A DNA stretch of 16,805 bases from Verrucomicrobiota bacterium (GTDB lineage Bacteria > Verrucomicrobiota > Verrucomicrobiia > Limisphaerales > SXQI01): the NCBI GenBank assembly GCA_008933045.1, contig WBXJ01000036.1:1-16805 (forward strand), written 5' to 3'. Numbering within the stretch: position 1 is the first letter of the stretch; the number at the start of each line of letters is the position of its first letter. Made by a program: the position numbers and the translations under genes. Of the stretch, positions 8,101 to 15,077 are shown piece by piece. Below the pieces are notes generated by a model. It worked only from the letters and a program-made list of their open reading frames with translations, was not told the origin of the DNA and did not search any database.

Positions 8101-8569
8101 TTGAAGTATCCTGCTTATTGGAAGCGAGGTTCGTTCCAGTCCGAGGATCGGGTGCCCCCATCTTGACCCAAGCCTCCAGATCAGCGATTTGCGAGTCGCT
8201 GAGTTTTCCCTGTTTTTTGGGAGGCATCTGCACGTCCTCTTTGAGGTAACGCACCGCTTGTATCAGGAGGGATTTGTCGAGGTCACCAGGAACCACCGCA
8301 GGGCCCGTATCCCCTCCTTTGAGCGTAGACTCACGGGTGTCTAGAAGTAGTCCGCCTTTGAGCTTTTCGGATTTCTGACTATGACAGGTGTAGCAGTGAT
8401 CAACAAGGATCGGGCGGACTTTAGACTCGAAAAACTCAATTTGCGCGGAAGTCGCGTTAATCTCGGCGGCAGCAACAGGAAGGGACGTAAAAAAAACGGA
8501 AGCCAGCACCGTAATCGCAACGAATGATAATGCGGTTTTCCTTACGAACTGAACGGTTTTTGAAATCAT
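5192..8569 (-). CDS. Secreted planctomycete cytochrome c / DUF1549 / DUF1553 protein
   Basis: From the ATG at 8569 the product has 1125 residues. A signal peptide (hydrophobic 12-31, cleavage plausible at VAAA-E, 35/36) precedes a planctomycete cytochrome c domain (about 40-140) with heme motif CYTCH (59-63) and a possible ligand region QMPPK (114-118). A DUF1549 domain (about 178-390) contains PPTPAEMDRFL, YGERWARHWLDIARYAD and a second CxxCH motif, CARCHDHKYDP (358-368). DUF1553 follows (about 675-925: HPQNPLTARVFVNRIW, SHPELLDYLAARF). A beta-rich insert (about 925-1085) precedes the typical ending AWEKYAQTLLMSNELVFID. The reaction is not established; such proteins pair with DUF1501 and are often linked to polysaccharide breakdown in PVC bacteria. 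A TTG upstream (8728) extends the frame by 53 residues, but a promoter lies inside that extension. ATGs at 8596 and 8578 are alternatives; 8569 is favoured by a GAG 9 bases upstream and a classical signal peptide. Confidence 0.92.
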   Translation of the reverse strand: MISKTVQFVRKTALSFVAITVLASVFFTSLPVAAAEINATSAQIEFFESKVRPILVDHCYTCHSQKSEKLKGGLLLDTRESTLKGGDTGPAVVPGDLDKSLLIQAVRYLKEDVQMPPKKQGKLSDSQIADLEAWVKMGAPDPRTGTNLASNKQDTSKKHWAFQPLRGPVVPKPANSQWVANPIDAFILAKLDQNRLKPSPKADQRTLLRRISLDLTGLPPTPAEMDRFLTDSSSDAYSHVIDRLLASPQYGERWARHWLDIARYADTKGYVFEEERRYPYAYTYRDYVVRSFNNDLPIDRFFIEQLAADLLPLGDDKRPLAALGFLTLGRRFLNNQPDIIDDRIDVTTRGLMGITAVCARCHDHKYDPISIKDYYSLYGVFSSSHEPSEKPLLGTASLPLEYPEYVKANAAAEKAFDDHVRTKELESLSQHRERTGDYLLAAVDSTRLADKGKTEELAKERKLGPMLVRRWVDALPKLSVADHPIFGPWQALSALSETDFASKAQATLDQALGKKEVNPVVAASLRVGTNTLGALKDFATRYNDLFKTLNKAWVETYKEARPTKDKFDEAPREVVRQFLYADTSPFAISAGEIQQLFPTPDIQKKRALRRKVEEIDATHPGSPPRAMAMADNKNPDNPHVFVRGSPHNLGPEVPRQMLEVIVGPDRKPFTKGSGRLEMAESIVHPQNPLTARVFVNRIWLAHFGSTFVRTPSDFGLRSDPPSHPELLDYLAARFIEEGWSLKKLHKLILLSNTYQQSSDDNAAYSQIDPNNNLFWHMGRRRLEFEALRDSLIAVTGKLDLKSGGQPVELINKTDVDRRTIYGFIDRQNLPGLLRTFDFASPDTTSPQRFQTTVPQQALFMINSPFVVAKARDLLARPDVAGVERPKEKVKALYRVAFQREPENDEISLALKYINTQGKIPPKEQSLFAWQYGYGTFDTNLNRVTSFTHLPHFTGESWQGGSKVPDKTLGYVLLNKDGGHAGNDLSHVTIRRWIAPRDCLVNIRSSLKHDSEAGDGVTGLVLLRGEKIIKREVVKHDKREMKMEQVLVKSGETLDFVVLCGADNNSDAFTWNPVISTQVDPKDLSATTEWNNREDFSGPKESHKPLNAWEKYAQTLLMSNELVFID

Positions 8570-8863
8570 TGAAACCATCTCATTAAGACGTTGCATGCAG
8601 GTTGGTTCTTCAGATTGTAACTGTCTCATGTCTAGGAACAAAGTATGATCGGTATTACTCACGAACTGCTGGATAGTCTGAGACTTATCAATACGCCTCA
8701 AAACTCGCTCAGGTTTTCGGAAATGCAAGATGAGAAAGAGATAACCACATCATGGCACACGGTCAAGGCGACTCTTAGGGTGGAACAAATCGTTTGGTGC
8801 AATTCGCGGATTCTGATTAAGTGAGTATCGACTTTTTGAACTGTTGGTTACCTTGGCACGATC
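8570..8863. promoter_or_regulatory. Divergent intergenic region between the cytochrome c/DUF1553 operon and the NtrC-family gene
   Basis: About 294 bases separate the two divergent start codons. Apart from the minus-strand promoter candidate at 8614-8641, I find no clear second promoter, operator palindrome or RNA element. For the plus-strand regulator only a weak pair (TTGGTG near 8794, TTAAGT 17 bases on) can be proposed. The minus-strand reading frame stays open across 8570-8728 from a TTG, but its translation shows no domain. Confidence 0.4.
8614..8641 (-). promoter_or_regulatory. Putative promoter of the cytochrome c/DUF1553-rex-DUF1501-TPR operon
   Basis: On the minus strand TTGTTC (8641-8636) and TACAAT (8619-8614, 5/6 match to the -10 consensus) are separated by 16 bases. 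Transcription would start near 8607, giving a leader of about 38 bases to the ATG at 8569. This placement inside the longer open frame is a reason to reject the upstream TTG start. Confidence 0.4.
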
Positions 8864-10363
8864 ATGGATAAGTTGCTTCTAGTTGATGATGAAAAAGACG
8901 TGCAGTATTCATTCCGGCGAATTTTTGATTCACCTGAAGTTGAACTCACGACTGCGGACAGCGGTGAGGAGGCGCTGAAATTGATTCCAAAGCTCCGGCC
9001 TGATCTGGTGCTCATGGATGTTCGCATGGGAGGCATTACCGGATTGGAAACGTTGCGTCGGTTACGGCAAATCGATGCCAAATTGCCTGTCATCATGATG
9101 ACCGCCTACGGTACGACTCAGACCGCAATCGAGGCGATGAAGTATGGGGCTTACGATTATCTCCTCAAACCGTTTGACGTGCCGAAGTTGAAAGAGATCG
9201 TCTTTGCAGCACTCAAAGCGGCTCACGACATGAAGCACGTCGTTTCATTTCGACCTCTGTTGGAGAGCGAGGATTACGAGGTCGGTGTCGTCGGCCGAAG
9301 TGAAGCGATGCAACGAGTGTTCAAGCTGATCGGGCAACTGGCGGGATCGGACGCCACCGCCTTGATCACGGGTGAATCGGGCACGGGCAAGGAATTGGTG
9401 GCACGCGCGATCTACCACAATTCACAACGATCCGATAAACCGTTTTTAGCGATTAATTGCGCGGCCATTCCCGAGAATCTGTTGGAGAGTGAACTTTTCG
9501 GTCACGAGAAAGGCGCTTTTACAGGAGCTAATACTCAACGGGTGGGTAAGTTCGAACAATGCAATGGTGGAACAATTTTCCTCGATGAAATCGGGGACAT
9601 GTCGTTGCCAACTCAGACTAAGATTTTGAGGGTGTTGCAAAATGGTGCTTTTGAACGCGTCGGAGGTAATAGCCTCGTAAAAGTGAATGTGCGAGTGATC
9701 GCAGCTACTAACAAGCCCCTCGAGCAGGCGGTGGCTGCGCGGGAGTTTCGCGAGGACCTTTTCTATCGGCTGAATGTCGTCCGCATCCAGATGCCGGCGT
9801 TGCGTGAAAGGCGGGAGGACATTCATTTATTGGTCAATTATTTTCTCCGTAAGTTCGCGCAACTACAAAAGCAAACTCCCAAATCAATTTCGAGCGAGGT
9901 GATCTCAATTTTTGAAAGTTACCATTGGCCTGGAAATGTTCGGGAGTTGGAGAACGTGATCCATCGCTCAATGGTAGTTGCGAAGGGTGATGCAATTCTC
10001 AAAGGAGATATCCCGTTGGAGATCACTACACGACGGTTGCCAACTGCAGCATCTCCCACCGCAGTAACCCTGCCGGTGGTTGAATCCATCGCTGCTTCGG
10101 GCCTCACCTCAGGTTCCGGCATCGGTGCCCCCTCCGATGGGCCGACGGATTTAGTTTCGCTTTCTCGCCTGCTTTTTTCTTGGGCACGCAAGGATACTCA
10201 GCTCAAAATTATCCCAGCGGTGGAACGAGAGTTGATCATTCAAGCGTTGGCCGAAACGAAGGGAAACCAAGTGCAAGCGGCTAAAATGCTGGGGATCACT
10301 CGAGCGACTTTACGCAAACGAGTCGATAAATTCGGCATCAAACAGATGTTCTCGATTAGCTGA
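8864..10363 (+). CDS. NtrC-family sigma-54-dependent response regulator
   Basis: This is a 499-residue three-domain activator that remodels sigma-54 RNA polymerase when phosphorylated. The receiver domain (about 3-120) has the acidic pair D8/D9, phospho-acceptor D52 (LVLMDVRM), T80 and K102 (LLKPFD). The AAA+ domain (about 142-380) has Walker A GESGTGKE (170-177), the sigma-54 contact loop GAFTGA (217-222), Walker B TIFLDEIGD (237-245) and the WPGNVRELENV motif. A Ser/Pro/Gly-rich linker (about 395-430) leads to a Fis-type helix-turn-helix (KGNQVQAAKMLGITRATLRKRV, about 466-487). All key residues are present. It resembles NtrC (NR-I) in its C-terminal arrangement, but the regulon is unknown and no histidine kinase lies in the window. 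It is divergent from the DUF1553 operon and convergent with the ElyC-like gene. No Shine-Dalgarno motif precedes the ATG. Confidence 0.93.
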   Translation: MDKLLLVDDEKDVQYSFRRIFDSPEVELTTADSGEEALKLIPKLRPDLVLMDVRMGGITGLETLRRLRQIDAKLPVIMMTAYGTTQTAIEAMKYGAYDYLLKPFDVPKLKEIVFAALKAAHDMKHVVSFRPLLESEDYEVGVVGRSEAMQRVFKLIGQLAGSDATALITGESGTGKELVARAIYHNSQRSDKPFLAINCAAIPENLLESELFGHEKGAFTGANTQRVGKFEQCNGGTIFLDEIGDMSLPTQTKILRVLQNGAFERVGGNSLVKVNVRVIAATNKPLEQAVAAREFREDLFYRLNVVRIQMPALRERREDIHLLVNYFLRKFAQLQKQTPKSISSEVISIFESYHWPGNVRELENVIHRSMVVAKGDAILKGDIPLEITTRRLPTAASPTAVTLPVVESIAASGLTSGSGIGAPSDGPTDLVSLSRLLFSWARKDTQLKIIPAVERELIIQALAETKGNQVQAAKMLGITRATLRKRVDKFGIKQMFSIS

Positions 10364-10367
10364 GGAG

Positions 10368-11177
10368 TTAACCCTTGGCAGGCCCGGGAGGTTCTGCACC
10401 GACGAGACCTTGCGCCCGATAGACATACCACCCGACAAACTCGTGGAGATAACGGCTCAGCAACACGAATCCCTCGTAACGAGGAAGCCAATTCGATGTC
10501 TCGTTTTCTCGAGCCGTGAGACCCTCAAAATCGCAAGGGACAGGAACGACGGGGATTTTCATTTGAACAAACAAGGCTTCAGCTCGCCTCATATGGGCTG
10601 CTGAGGTGACGAGTAAAACGCGCTGCCATTTGTGTTGGTTGACCAAGTCCCTCACCTGCTGAGCTTCCTCGACCGTCGTAAGGCTGGGTTTTAACGAGAT
10701 GATCGCACCCGCTGGAACCTGCTCCACACCAAGCCAACGCTCGAGCAGTTTGCCTTCACCGAAACTTTGTGCGGGAGTCAGGCTAGCCTCGCCACCGCCT
10801 AGAACCAGGATCGGCGCGCGACGTTCTCTCCATAACTCAGCAGCGGTCAATACACGATCGGCCGCAGAGCCGAGATTGAAGCCGAAAGTGTCATTCTTAG
10901 AAGGTCTCAAAACACCCCCTAGCATCACGATGGCATCAGCCTTGGGTAGGTTGGTGATTCGGTTCGTGGCGTAAGGAGATTCAAGACTGCAAAGCAGATC
11001 AACGGGAAGCGAAGTAGCTCCTATCAGATAGATGCTCAAACTCAGGAAACAAGTGAGTCCCGCAGATCCCCAGTGTTTGCGGTAGAGACAAAGGATCAGT
11101 CCCACCGTGACAATCAGCCAGAGAAAACCAACCGGCTGCAACAGCGGTGCCAAGGATCGCAACCAGTTCCAAATCAT
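10368..11177 (-). CDS. YdcF/ElyC/SanA-like DUF218 membrane protein
   Basis: The product is 269 residues. Two N-terminal hydrophobic segments (about 13-31 and 38-56) precede a DUF218 domain with ADAIVMLGG (80-88), SAADRVLTAAELW, ILVLGGGEA (123-131), the TTVEEAQ segment and VTSAAHMRRA. Family members such as E. coli ElyC and SanA act at the envelope and affect peptidoglycan or lipid-carrier metabolism and barrier function; the biochemical activity is not firmly known. The two-helix plus DUF218 layout is the ElyC/YdcF type. It is the last gene of the minus-strand group, 75 bases after gcvH, so it may be co-transcribed or have its own weak promoter. Its stop lies only 4 bases from the stop of the convergent NtrC-family gene. 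The tail GAEPPGPAKG is polar and probably disordered. Confidence 0.85.
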   Translation of the reverse strand: MIWNWLRSLAPLLQPVGFLWLIVTVGLILCLYRKHWGSAGLTCFLSLSIYLIGATSLPVDLLCSLESPYATNRITNLPKADAIVMLGGVLRPSKNDTFGFNLGSAADRVLTAAELWRERRAPILVLGGGEASLTPAQSFGEGKLLERWLGVEQVPAGAIISLKPSLTTVEEAQQVRDLVNQHKWQRVLLVTSAAHMRRAEALFVQMKIPVVPVPCDFEGLTARENETSNWLPRYEGFVLLSRYLHEFVGWYVYRAQGLVGAEPPGPAKG

Positions 11178-11252
11178 AAGATCACAGTATCAAAACCTAC
11201 GCCTGAACCGAACCGCATTCGCCCTGTTCCAGTCACATCCACTACGCCTGAT

Positions 11253-11636
11253 TCAACCCTGAACTTGTTTGCCGTAAGCTTCCGCTGCCAGCATTGCTTC
11301 GGGTTCAGCCGCGTCCGAAAGTTTGATTTTGTAAAACCAACCGTCTCCAAACGGATCCGTGTTGACCAAGCCGGGATTGTTCGACAGCGCGGCGTTGATT
11401 TCGACGATTTGACCACTCACGGGGGAGTAAATATCACTCGCAGTTTTGACGGACTCCACAACTGCACAAGCTTCACCCGCCTTAACGATTCGGTGGACTT
11501 GTGGCAGTTCCACAAAAACCACATCGGTCAACTCGTGCTGGGCGTGGTCAGTGATCCCAACAGTGGCGTGGTCGCCTGCAACACGAACCCATTCGTGGGA
11601 TTTTGCGTAGCGTAGATCGGAAGGAATATTCGACAT
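11253..11636 (-). CDS. gcvH: Glycine cleavage system H protein
   Basis: GcvH is the lipoyl carrier that shuttles the aminomethyl group between the P, T and L proteins of the glycine cleavage complex. From the ATG at 11636 it has 127 residues, the normal size. It begins in the expected way (LRYAKSHEWVRV) and carries GITDHAQHELTDVVFVELP, the lipoylation site in ESVKTASDIYSPVSG (Lys64) and DPFGDGWFYKIKLSD. A longer frame from a TTG at 11672 adds 12 residues not seen in the family and is rejected. The gene follows gcvT by 32 bases. gcvP, often next in line, is not here; the ElyC-like gene follows instead. No Shine-Dalgarno motif is visible. Confidence 0.95.
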   Translation of the reverse strand: MSNIPSDLRYAKSHEWVRVAGDHATVGITDHAQHELTDVVFVELPQVHRIVKAGEACAVVESVKTASDIYSPVSGQIVEINAALSNNPGLVNTDPFGDGWFYKIKLSDAAEPEAMLAAEAYGKQVQG

Positions 11637-11668
11637 AGACAAAATAAAACCGAGGGAAGGCACCGAGG

Positions 11669-12781
11669 TCAACTGGCTTTTCTGTAAATCGGTTTTTTAA
11701 CGACCTCAGCCGCGAACCTCTGACCGCGAATTTCGATTTCGATCCGCGAACCGGGTTGAGCCACTGTAGTCGGCACATACGCCATCCCAATGCCGAGATT
11801 GAGGCTGGGGCTCAGAGTTCCGCTGACCACCTCGCCCACAGGCTGTCCGTCGAACCACACGCGGTAATGGGGCCGTGGTGGCGGCGACTTTTCGATCATC
11901 TTGAAGGCAACACACCGTTGAGGGGCACCCTGAAGTTTTTGCATCGCCAAAATCTCGCGACCATTAAACGGGCCTTTATCAAGACTGACAAAAAAACCGA
12001 GACCTGCCTCGATGGGAGTCCTTTTTTCATCAAGTTCGTGTCCATAAAGCGGGTAGCATACCTCGGTGCGCAAGGTGTCGCGGGCACCCAATCCCGCCGG
12101 TTTGAGTCCGTGAACAAGCCCTACTTGCAACGCACGCTGCCAGAGATCAGTCATGATGCTAGCAGCTCCCACCAACTCGAATCCATCTTCACCGGTGTAA
12201 CCTGTGCGTGCCAAATAAACGGGTTGCCCAGCAAACTCCCCGCGAGTGATCTGGTTTTTGAGGAGGCTTGATGGTGCTCTGTCAAAGGTGTCGACGCATT
12301 GGTCGATAAACTTTTCGACGGTTGGTCCCTGAATCGCAATCGCCCCAAGCGTTTCGCTCTGGTTCGTCACGAGGACACCCGCGCCTATGTCTCTCTGCGC
12401 TTCCTGAAGCAGCCAAGGCACATCGGCATCAATTCGTGAAGCGTTGATGATGAGAAGATATTCCTGAACGCCCAGTTTATAAACGTAGAGATCATCAATC
12501 ACCCCTCCTGCTGGGTTGCACATCAGGCTATACTGACCTTCGCCCACGCGTAGTTTAGCGATATCATTCGTGAGCACCTGATTCAGAAAACTGGAGGCCC
12601 CCGCTCCGGTGATACTCACTTCGCCCATATGACAGATGTCAAAAATGCCTGCAGCGGTGCGCACGACTCGATGCTCCTCCATGATGCTCGTATAATGCAC
12701 GGGCATTTCCCAACCGCCGAATTCGACCAATCGCGCAGCTAACTTCTGATGCGCCTCAAACAATGGAGTGCGTTTCAACAT
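11669..12781 (-). CDS. gcvT: Glycine cleavage system T protein (aminomethyltransferase)
   Basis: GcvT transfers the methylene group from aminomethyl-GcvH to tetrahydrofolate, giving methylene-THF and ammonia. The 370-residue protein has full family length. Recognisable segments are FGGWEMPVHYTSIMEEH (21-37), FDICHMGEV (47-55), the folate-site region NPAGGVIDDLYVY (89-101, with Asp96/97), RTGYTGEDGFE (192-202), GLGARDTLRTEVCYPLYGHEL (230-250) and the C-terminal barrel domain (GTLSPSLNLGIGMAYV). It lies 50 bases after the ferredoxin-reductase-like gene and 32 bases before gcvH, consistent with one transcript. The ATG at 12781 fits the usual N-terminus (LKRTPLFEAH); no Shine-Dalgarno precedes it. 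Confidence 0.96.
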   Translation of the reverse strand: MLKRTPLFEAHQKLAARLVEFGGWEMPVHYTSIMEEHRVVRTAAGIFDICHMGEVSITGAGASSFLNQVLTNDIAKLRVGEGQYSLMCNPAGGVIDDLYVYKLGVQEYLLIINASRIDADVPWLLQEAQRDIGAGVLVTNQSETLGAIAIQGPTVEKFIDQCVDTFDRAPSSLLKNQITRGEFAGQPVYLARTGYTGEDGFELVGAASIMTDLWQRALQVGLVHGLKPAGLGARDTLRTEVCYPLYGHELDEKRTPIEAGLGFFVSLDKGPFNGREILAMQKLQGAPQRCVAFKMIEKSPPPRPHYRVWFDGQPVGEVVSGTLSPSLNLGIGMAYVPTTVAQPGSRIEIEIRGQRFAAEVVKKPIYRKAS

Positions 12782-12831
12782 AACTTATGGGGAAGAGTAA
12801 GCAGACTGACCTCACTTCAAATCGGACGAGG

Positions 12832-13548
12832 TCAACCCCACTTCTCGGTCCGCATTTGTTCCTTGGGGACTTTTAATTCCTCCAGAACCAAGGCCTCGGT
12901 CGAGTTGACGAGTTCGTTCGGTCCGCAAGCATAGAAGACCGTTTGGCTCAGATCTTGGATATGTTCACGAATCCACTCAGCGGTGATCCTTCCGCGGCGG
13001 CCCGCCCATTCGTGGCCTTCGGGTAAACGGGTGCAGGTAACGTGAAACGAGACCAGCGGATTCTCTTTTTCTAGCTGCCGAAATTCATCATGGAAAATGA
13101 TATCACTCGGGGTACGGACACTGTAGAGAATCGTGATCCGCGTGGGATGTTTTAGTAGTGTGGCCTCGCGGACAAAGCCTCGAAACGGGGTCACGCCAGA
13201 ACCGCCTGCGATGCAGAGCAAATGTTTGGTCTCTTCAAAGACAGGAAGAAAACGACCCGCAGGAGGGAGAACCATTATTTTGTCGCCCGCCTTAGCCCAG
13301 TCCACAATACGGGTGCCCATTTTGCCATCGCGCTTAACCGTTACCTCGAACGCTCCCCGATCCAGAGCGCAGGACGATAACGAGTAAGCCCGCTTGTAAT
13401 TCTGAGTGTCGGGCCAAGCGAGGGTGATAAACTGTCCCGTCTTGAATTCAATCTCGTAATCTGGGGGCCAAGTGACACGAAGCGTCTTGGTGTCAGGCAA
13501 CTCCATTTTGACGGATTCGACCGTCATCTCCATGATGGTTCTAGCCAT
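12832..13548 (-). CDS. Ferredoxin-NADP reductase-like FAD oxidoreductase
   Basis: This is a 238-residue flavoprotein of the ferredoxin-NADP(+) reductase superfamily. The N-terminal FAD-binding barrel has the RAYSLSS motif (53-59) and GKMGTRIVDWAKAGDKIMVLPPAGRF (75-100). The NAD(P)-binding half has IAGGSGVTPFRG (113-124) and YACGPNELV (206-214), and the protein ends in EKWG. There is no [2Fe-2S] ferredoxin domain, so it must pass electrons to or from a separate partner, which is not in the window. Substrate and cofactor preference cannot be read from sequence alone. It lies 39 bases after the propeller gene and 50 bases before gcvT. A link to glycine cleavage through NAD(P)H balance is possible but only inferred from position. 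Confidence 0.87.
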   Translation of the reverse strand: MARTIMEMTVESVKMELPDTKTLRVTWPPDYEIEFKTGQFITLAWPDTQNYKRAYSLSSCALDRGAFEVTVKRDGKMGTRIVDWAKAGDKIMVLPPAGRFLPVFEETKHLLCIAGGSGVTPFRGFVREATLLKHPTRITILYSVRTPSDIIFHDEFRQLEKENPLVSFHVTCTRLPEGHEWAGRRGRITAEWIREHIQDLSQTVFYACGPNELVNSTEALVLEELKVPKEQMRTEKWG

Positions 13549-13587
13549 AAATTTGACGTACGTTCCCGAAAGAATTCAGACCAAGAA

Positions 13588-14880
13588 CTAGCGTGAGCTC
13601 AGTTTTCCGGTGAGTTCTAGGCAAGCGCCTTCCTTGGTGCTACGAACATAAAGGCGACCACCGCTCAAGCTCGGTGCGGACCAGCATTTCCCCGCAACAG
13701 CCTGCGTGCGTGCGAGCTCATTATAAGCCGCCGGAGATGCCTCAACCAACACCACCTGTCCTCGATCGCTTAACACAATAATTTTATTTCCCACCAAGAT
13801 CACATTACCGGGGCCAAAATTAGGTTTCGACCAGATTTCCTTCCCTGTCGCAATCTCGACGCACTTCATGGCACCCGTACCATATTCCTTGAACTGAAAC
13901 ATCCCATACAGATAGCCATCTTTCAGCACCGGCGTACTCCAGTGATTGGCGAGAGCATTCCCCGTGGTACGCCAAATCTCCGTCGCTGTCCAAGTTTCAC
14001 CATTTTTTGTTATTTTTGCGGCACCCGCGCCTACCCCATAACCCGCAGAGCAATACACAATATCACCGCCCACAATGGGTGAAGCAGCCGTGGAAGTACT
14101 GAAACGGTAAGGATGACGCCACAAGATTTTGCCCGTCTTAGCTTCAGCAGAAACGAGCCCCGCCTGAGTAAAGAAAACAACCTGTCGCACTCCATGAATT
14201 GTGGAGAGTGTGGGAGTAGCATGGGTAGGTTTGTCGCTCTCACCTTTCCAGAGGAGGCTCCCATCCTTCTTGTTCAATGCCAACAAGGATTGGTTCGCAC
14301 CACCCGCGCAAACGAAAAGCGCGTTTCCTTCAATGACGGGTGAAGCTGAATTCTGCCAGTAGATACCTTGTCCGCCATGTTCCTTCAACAAATCCTTTGC
14401 CCATTTTGTTGCGCCTGTTTTCACATCCAGACAAGCTAGGTTCAAACGACTATCCAAGATGTAAACCAAGTCGCCGTCCACGGTTGGAGTCGAGCGTGGA
14501 CCATCCCCTCCCCCGTTATCCTTCTCGCCGCTGTCGCCTCCGCCATCATACTTGGCAACGCCCAAGGGTGTCGCCCAAAGTTCCTGACCTGTATTCGCAT
14601 CCAATGCCAAACAGGTCTCCTTAGCTGCACCTTCAAAATCTCGCCTCACCAAGGTGAAAGCACGACCCTTCGCTACCGTAATCGAACTGAAACCAGTCGC
14701 CATGGGAGTTTTCCAAACGACTTTGGGGCCTGCACTCGGCCAGACGGAAACAGTTTCCGTCGATTTTCCATCATGCGTAGGGCCGCGGTAACTGGGCCAG
14801 TCAGCAAAACTGGAATGAGAAAAAGCAAGACCTGCGACTGCCAAGGCAGCGAAACTAGCGGGAAATATCGATTTTTTCAT
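13588..14880 (-). CDS. Secreted PQQ-like beta-propeller repeat protein
   Basis: The product has 430 residues with a clear signal peptide (hydrophobic 8-21, cleavage plausible after SFA at 26). The mature protein starts DWPSYRGPTHDG, a beginning often seen in PVC-group outer-wall proteins of this type. The rest is made of PQQ-like propeller blades marked by repeated Gly/Trp turns such as TGQELWATP, TGATKWAKDL, DGSLLWKGES, TGKILWRHPY and TGKEIWSKP, giving a seven- or eight-bladed BamB-like propeller. I see no dehydrogenase catalytic residues, so enzymatic PQQ use is unlikely; a structural or binding role outside the cytoplasm is more probable. It is the first gene of the minus-strand group ending at 10368. 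A weak promoter (TTGCTT, 17 bases, AATGAT) can be seen in the gap upstream of its ATG. Confidence 0.88.
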   Translation of the reverse strand: MKKSIFPASFAALAVAGLAFSHSSFADWPSYRGPTHDGKSTETVSVWPSAGPKVVWKTPMATGFSSITVAKGRAFTLVRRDFEGAAKETCLALDANTGQELWATPLGVAKYDGGGDSGEKDNGGGDGPRSTPTVDGDLVYILDSRLNLACLDVKTGATKWAKDLLKEHGGQGIYWQNSASPVIEGNALFVCAGGANQSLLALNKKDGSLLWKGESDKPTHATPTLSTIHGVRQVVFFTQAGLVSAEAKTGKILWRHPYRFSTSTAASPIVGGDIVYCSAGYGVGAGAAKITKNGETWTATEIWRTTGNALANHWSTPVLKDGYLYGMFQFKEYGTGAMKCVEIATGKEIWSKPNFGPGNVILVGNKIIVLSDRGQVVLVEASPAAYNELARTQAVAGKCWSAPSLSGGRLYVRSTKEGACLELTGKLSSR

Positions 14881-14989
14881 AACAAAACTAAAAGGTCGGC
14901 ACGAGGATCATTCGACGAGAACCAAAGAAAAGCAAGCCTTGGTGAAGGGCGAAACCTAAGTAGGCAAGTTAAGTATTACACCCGCAACT

Positions 14990-15060
14990 GCTTCCCTTCC
15001 GATAGGTGGAAGCCCATCAAGCCGAATCGTCGCTCACCGCTTGAGCTTCCGCGAGAAGCT
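14990..15060 (+). promoter_or_regulatory. Competing inverted repeats in the trpA leader
   Basis: Four short segments lie before trpA: GCTTCC (14990-14995), GGAAGC (15008-15013), GCTTCC (15045-15050) and GAAGCT (15055-15060). The second can pair with the first or with the third, and the third region (AGCTTC, 15044-15049) can pair with the fourth. This gives mutually exclusive 1:2, 2:3 and 3:4 hairpins. The 3:4 hairpin ends 17 bases before the trpA ATG. No U-tract follows it and no Trp-rich leader peptide is visible, so it is not a classical trp attenuator. The stems are only six pairs long and may be chance. Confidence 0.25.
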
Positions 15061-15077
15061 TGGCATGGTAATAAGAC

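Noticed and set aside
8854..8876. TGGCAC followed by TTGC, resembling a sigma-54 -24/-12 promoter at the start of the NtrC-family gene
   Set aside because: The two elements are separated by 13 bases instead of about 5, and they span the start codon.
11197..11251. 10-base direct repeat CTACGCCTGA (11197-11206 and 11242-11251) between the ElyC-like gene and gcvH
   Set aside because: Only two short copies with no palindrome, no link to a promoter, and within reach of chance.
11637..11672. Longer gcvH start at a TTG overlapping the end of gcvT
   Set aside because: It adds 12 residues that GcvH proteins do not have; the ATG at 11636 gives the standard N-terminus and length.
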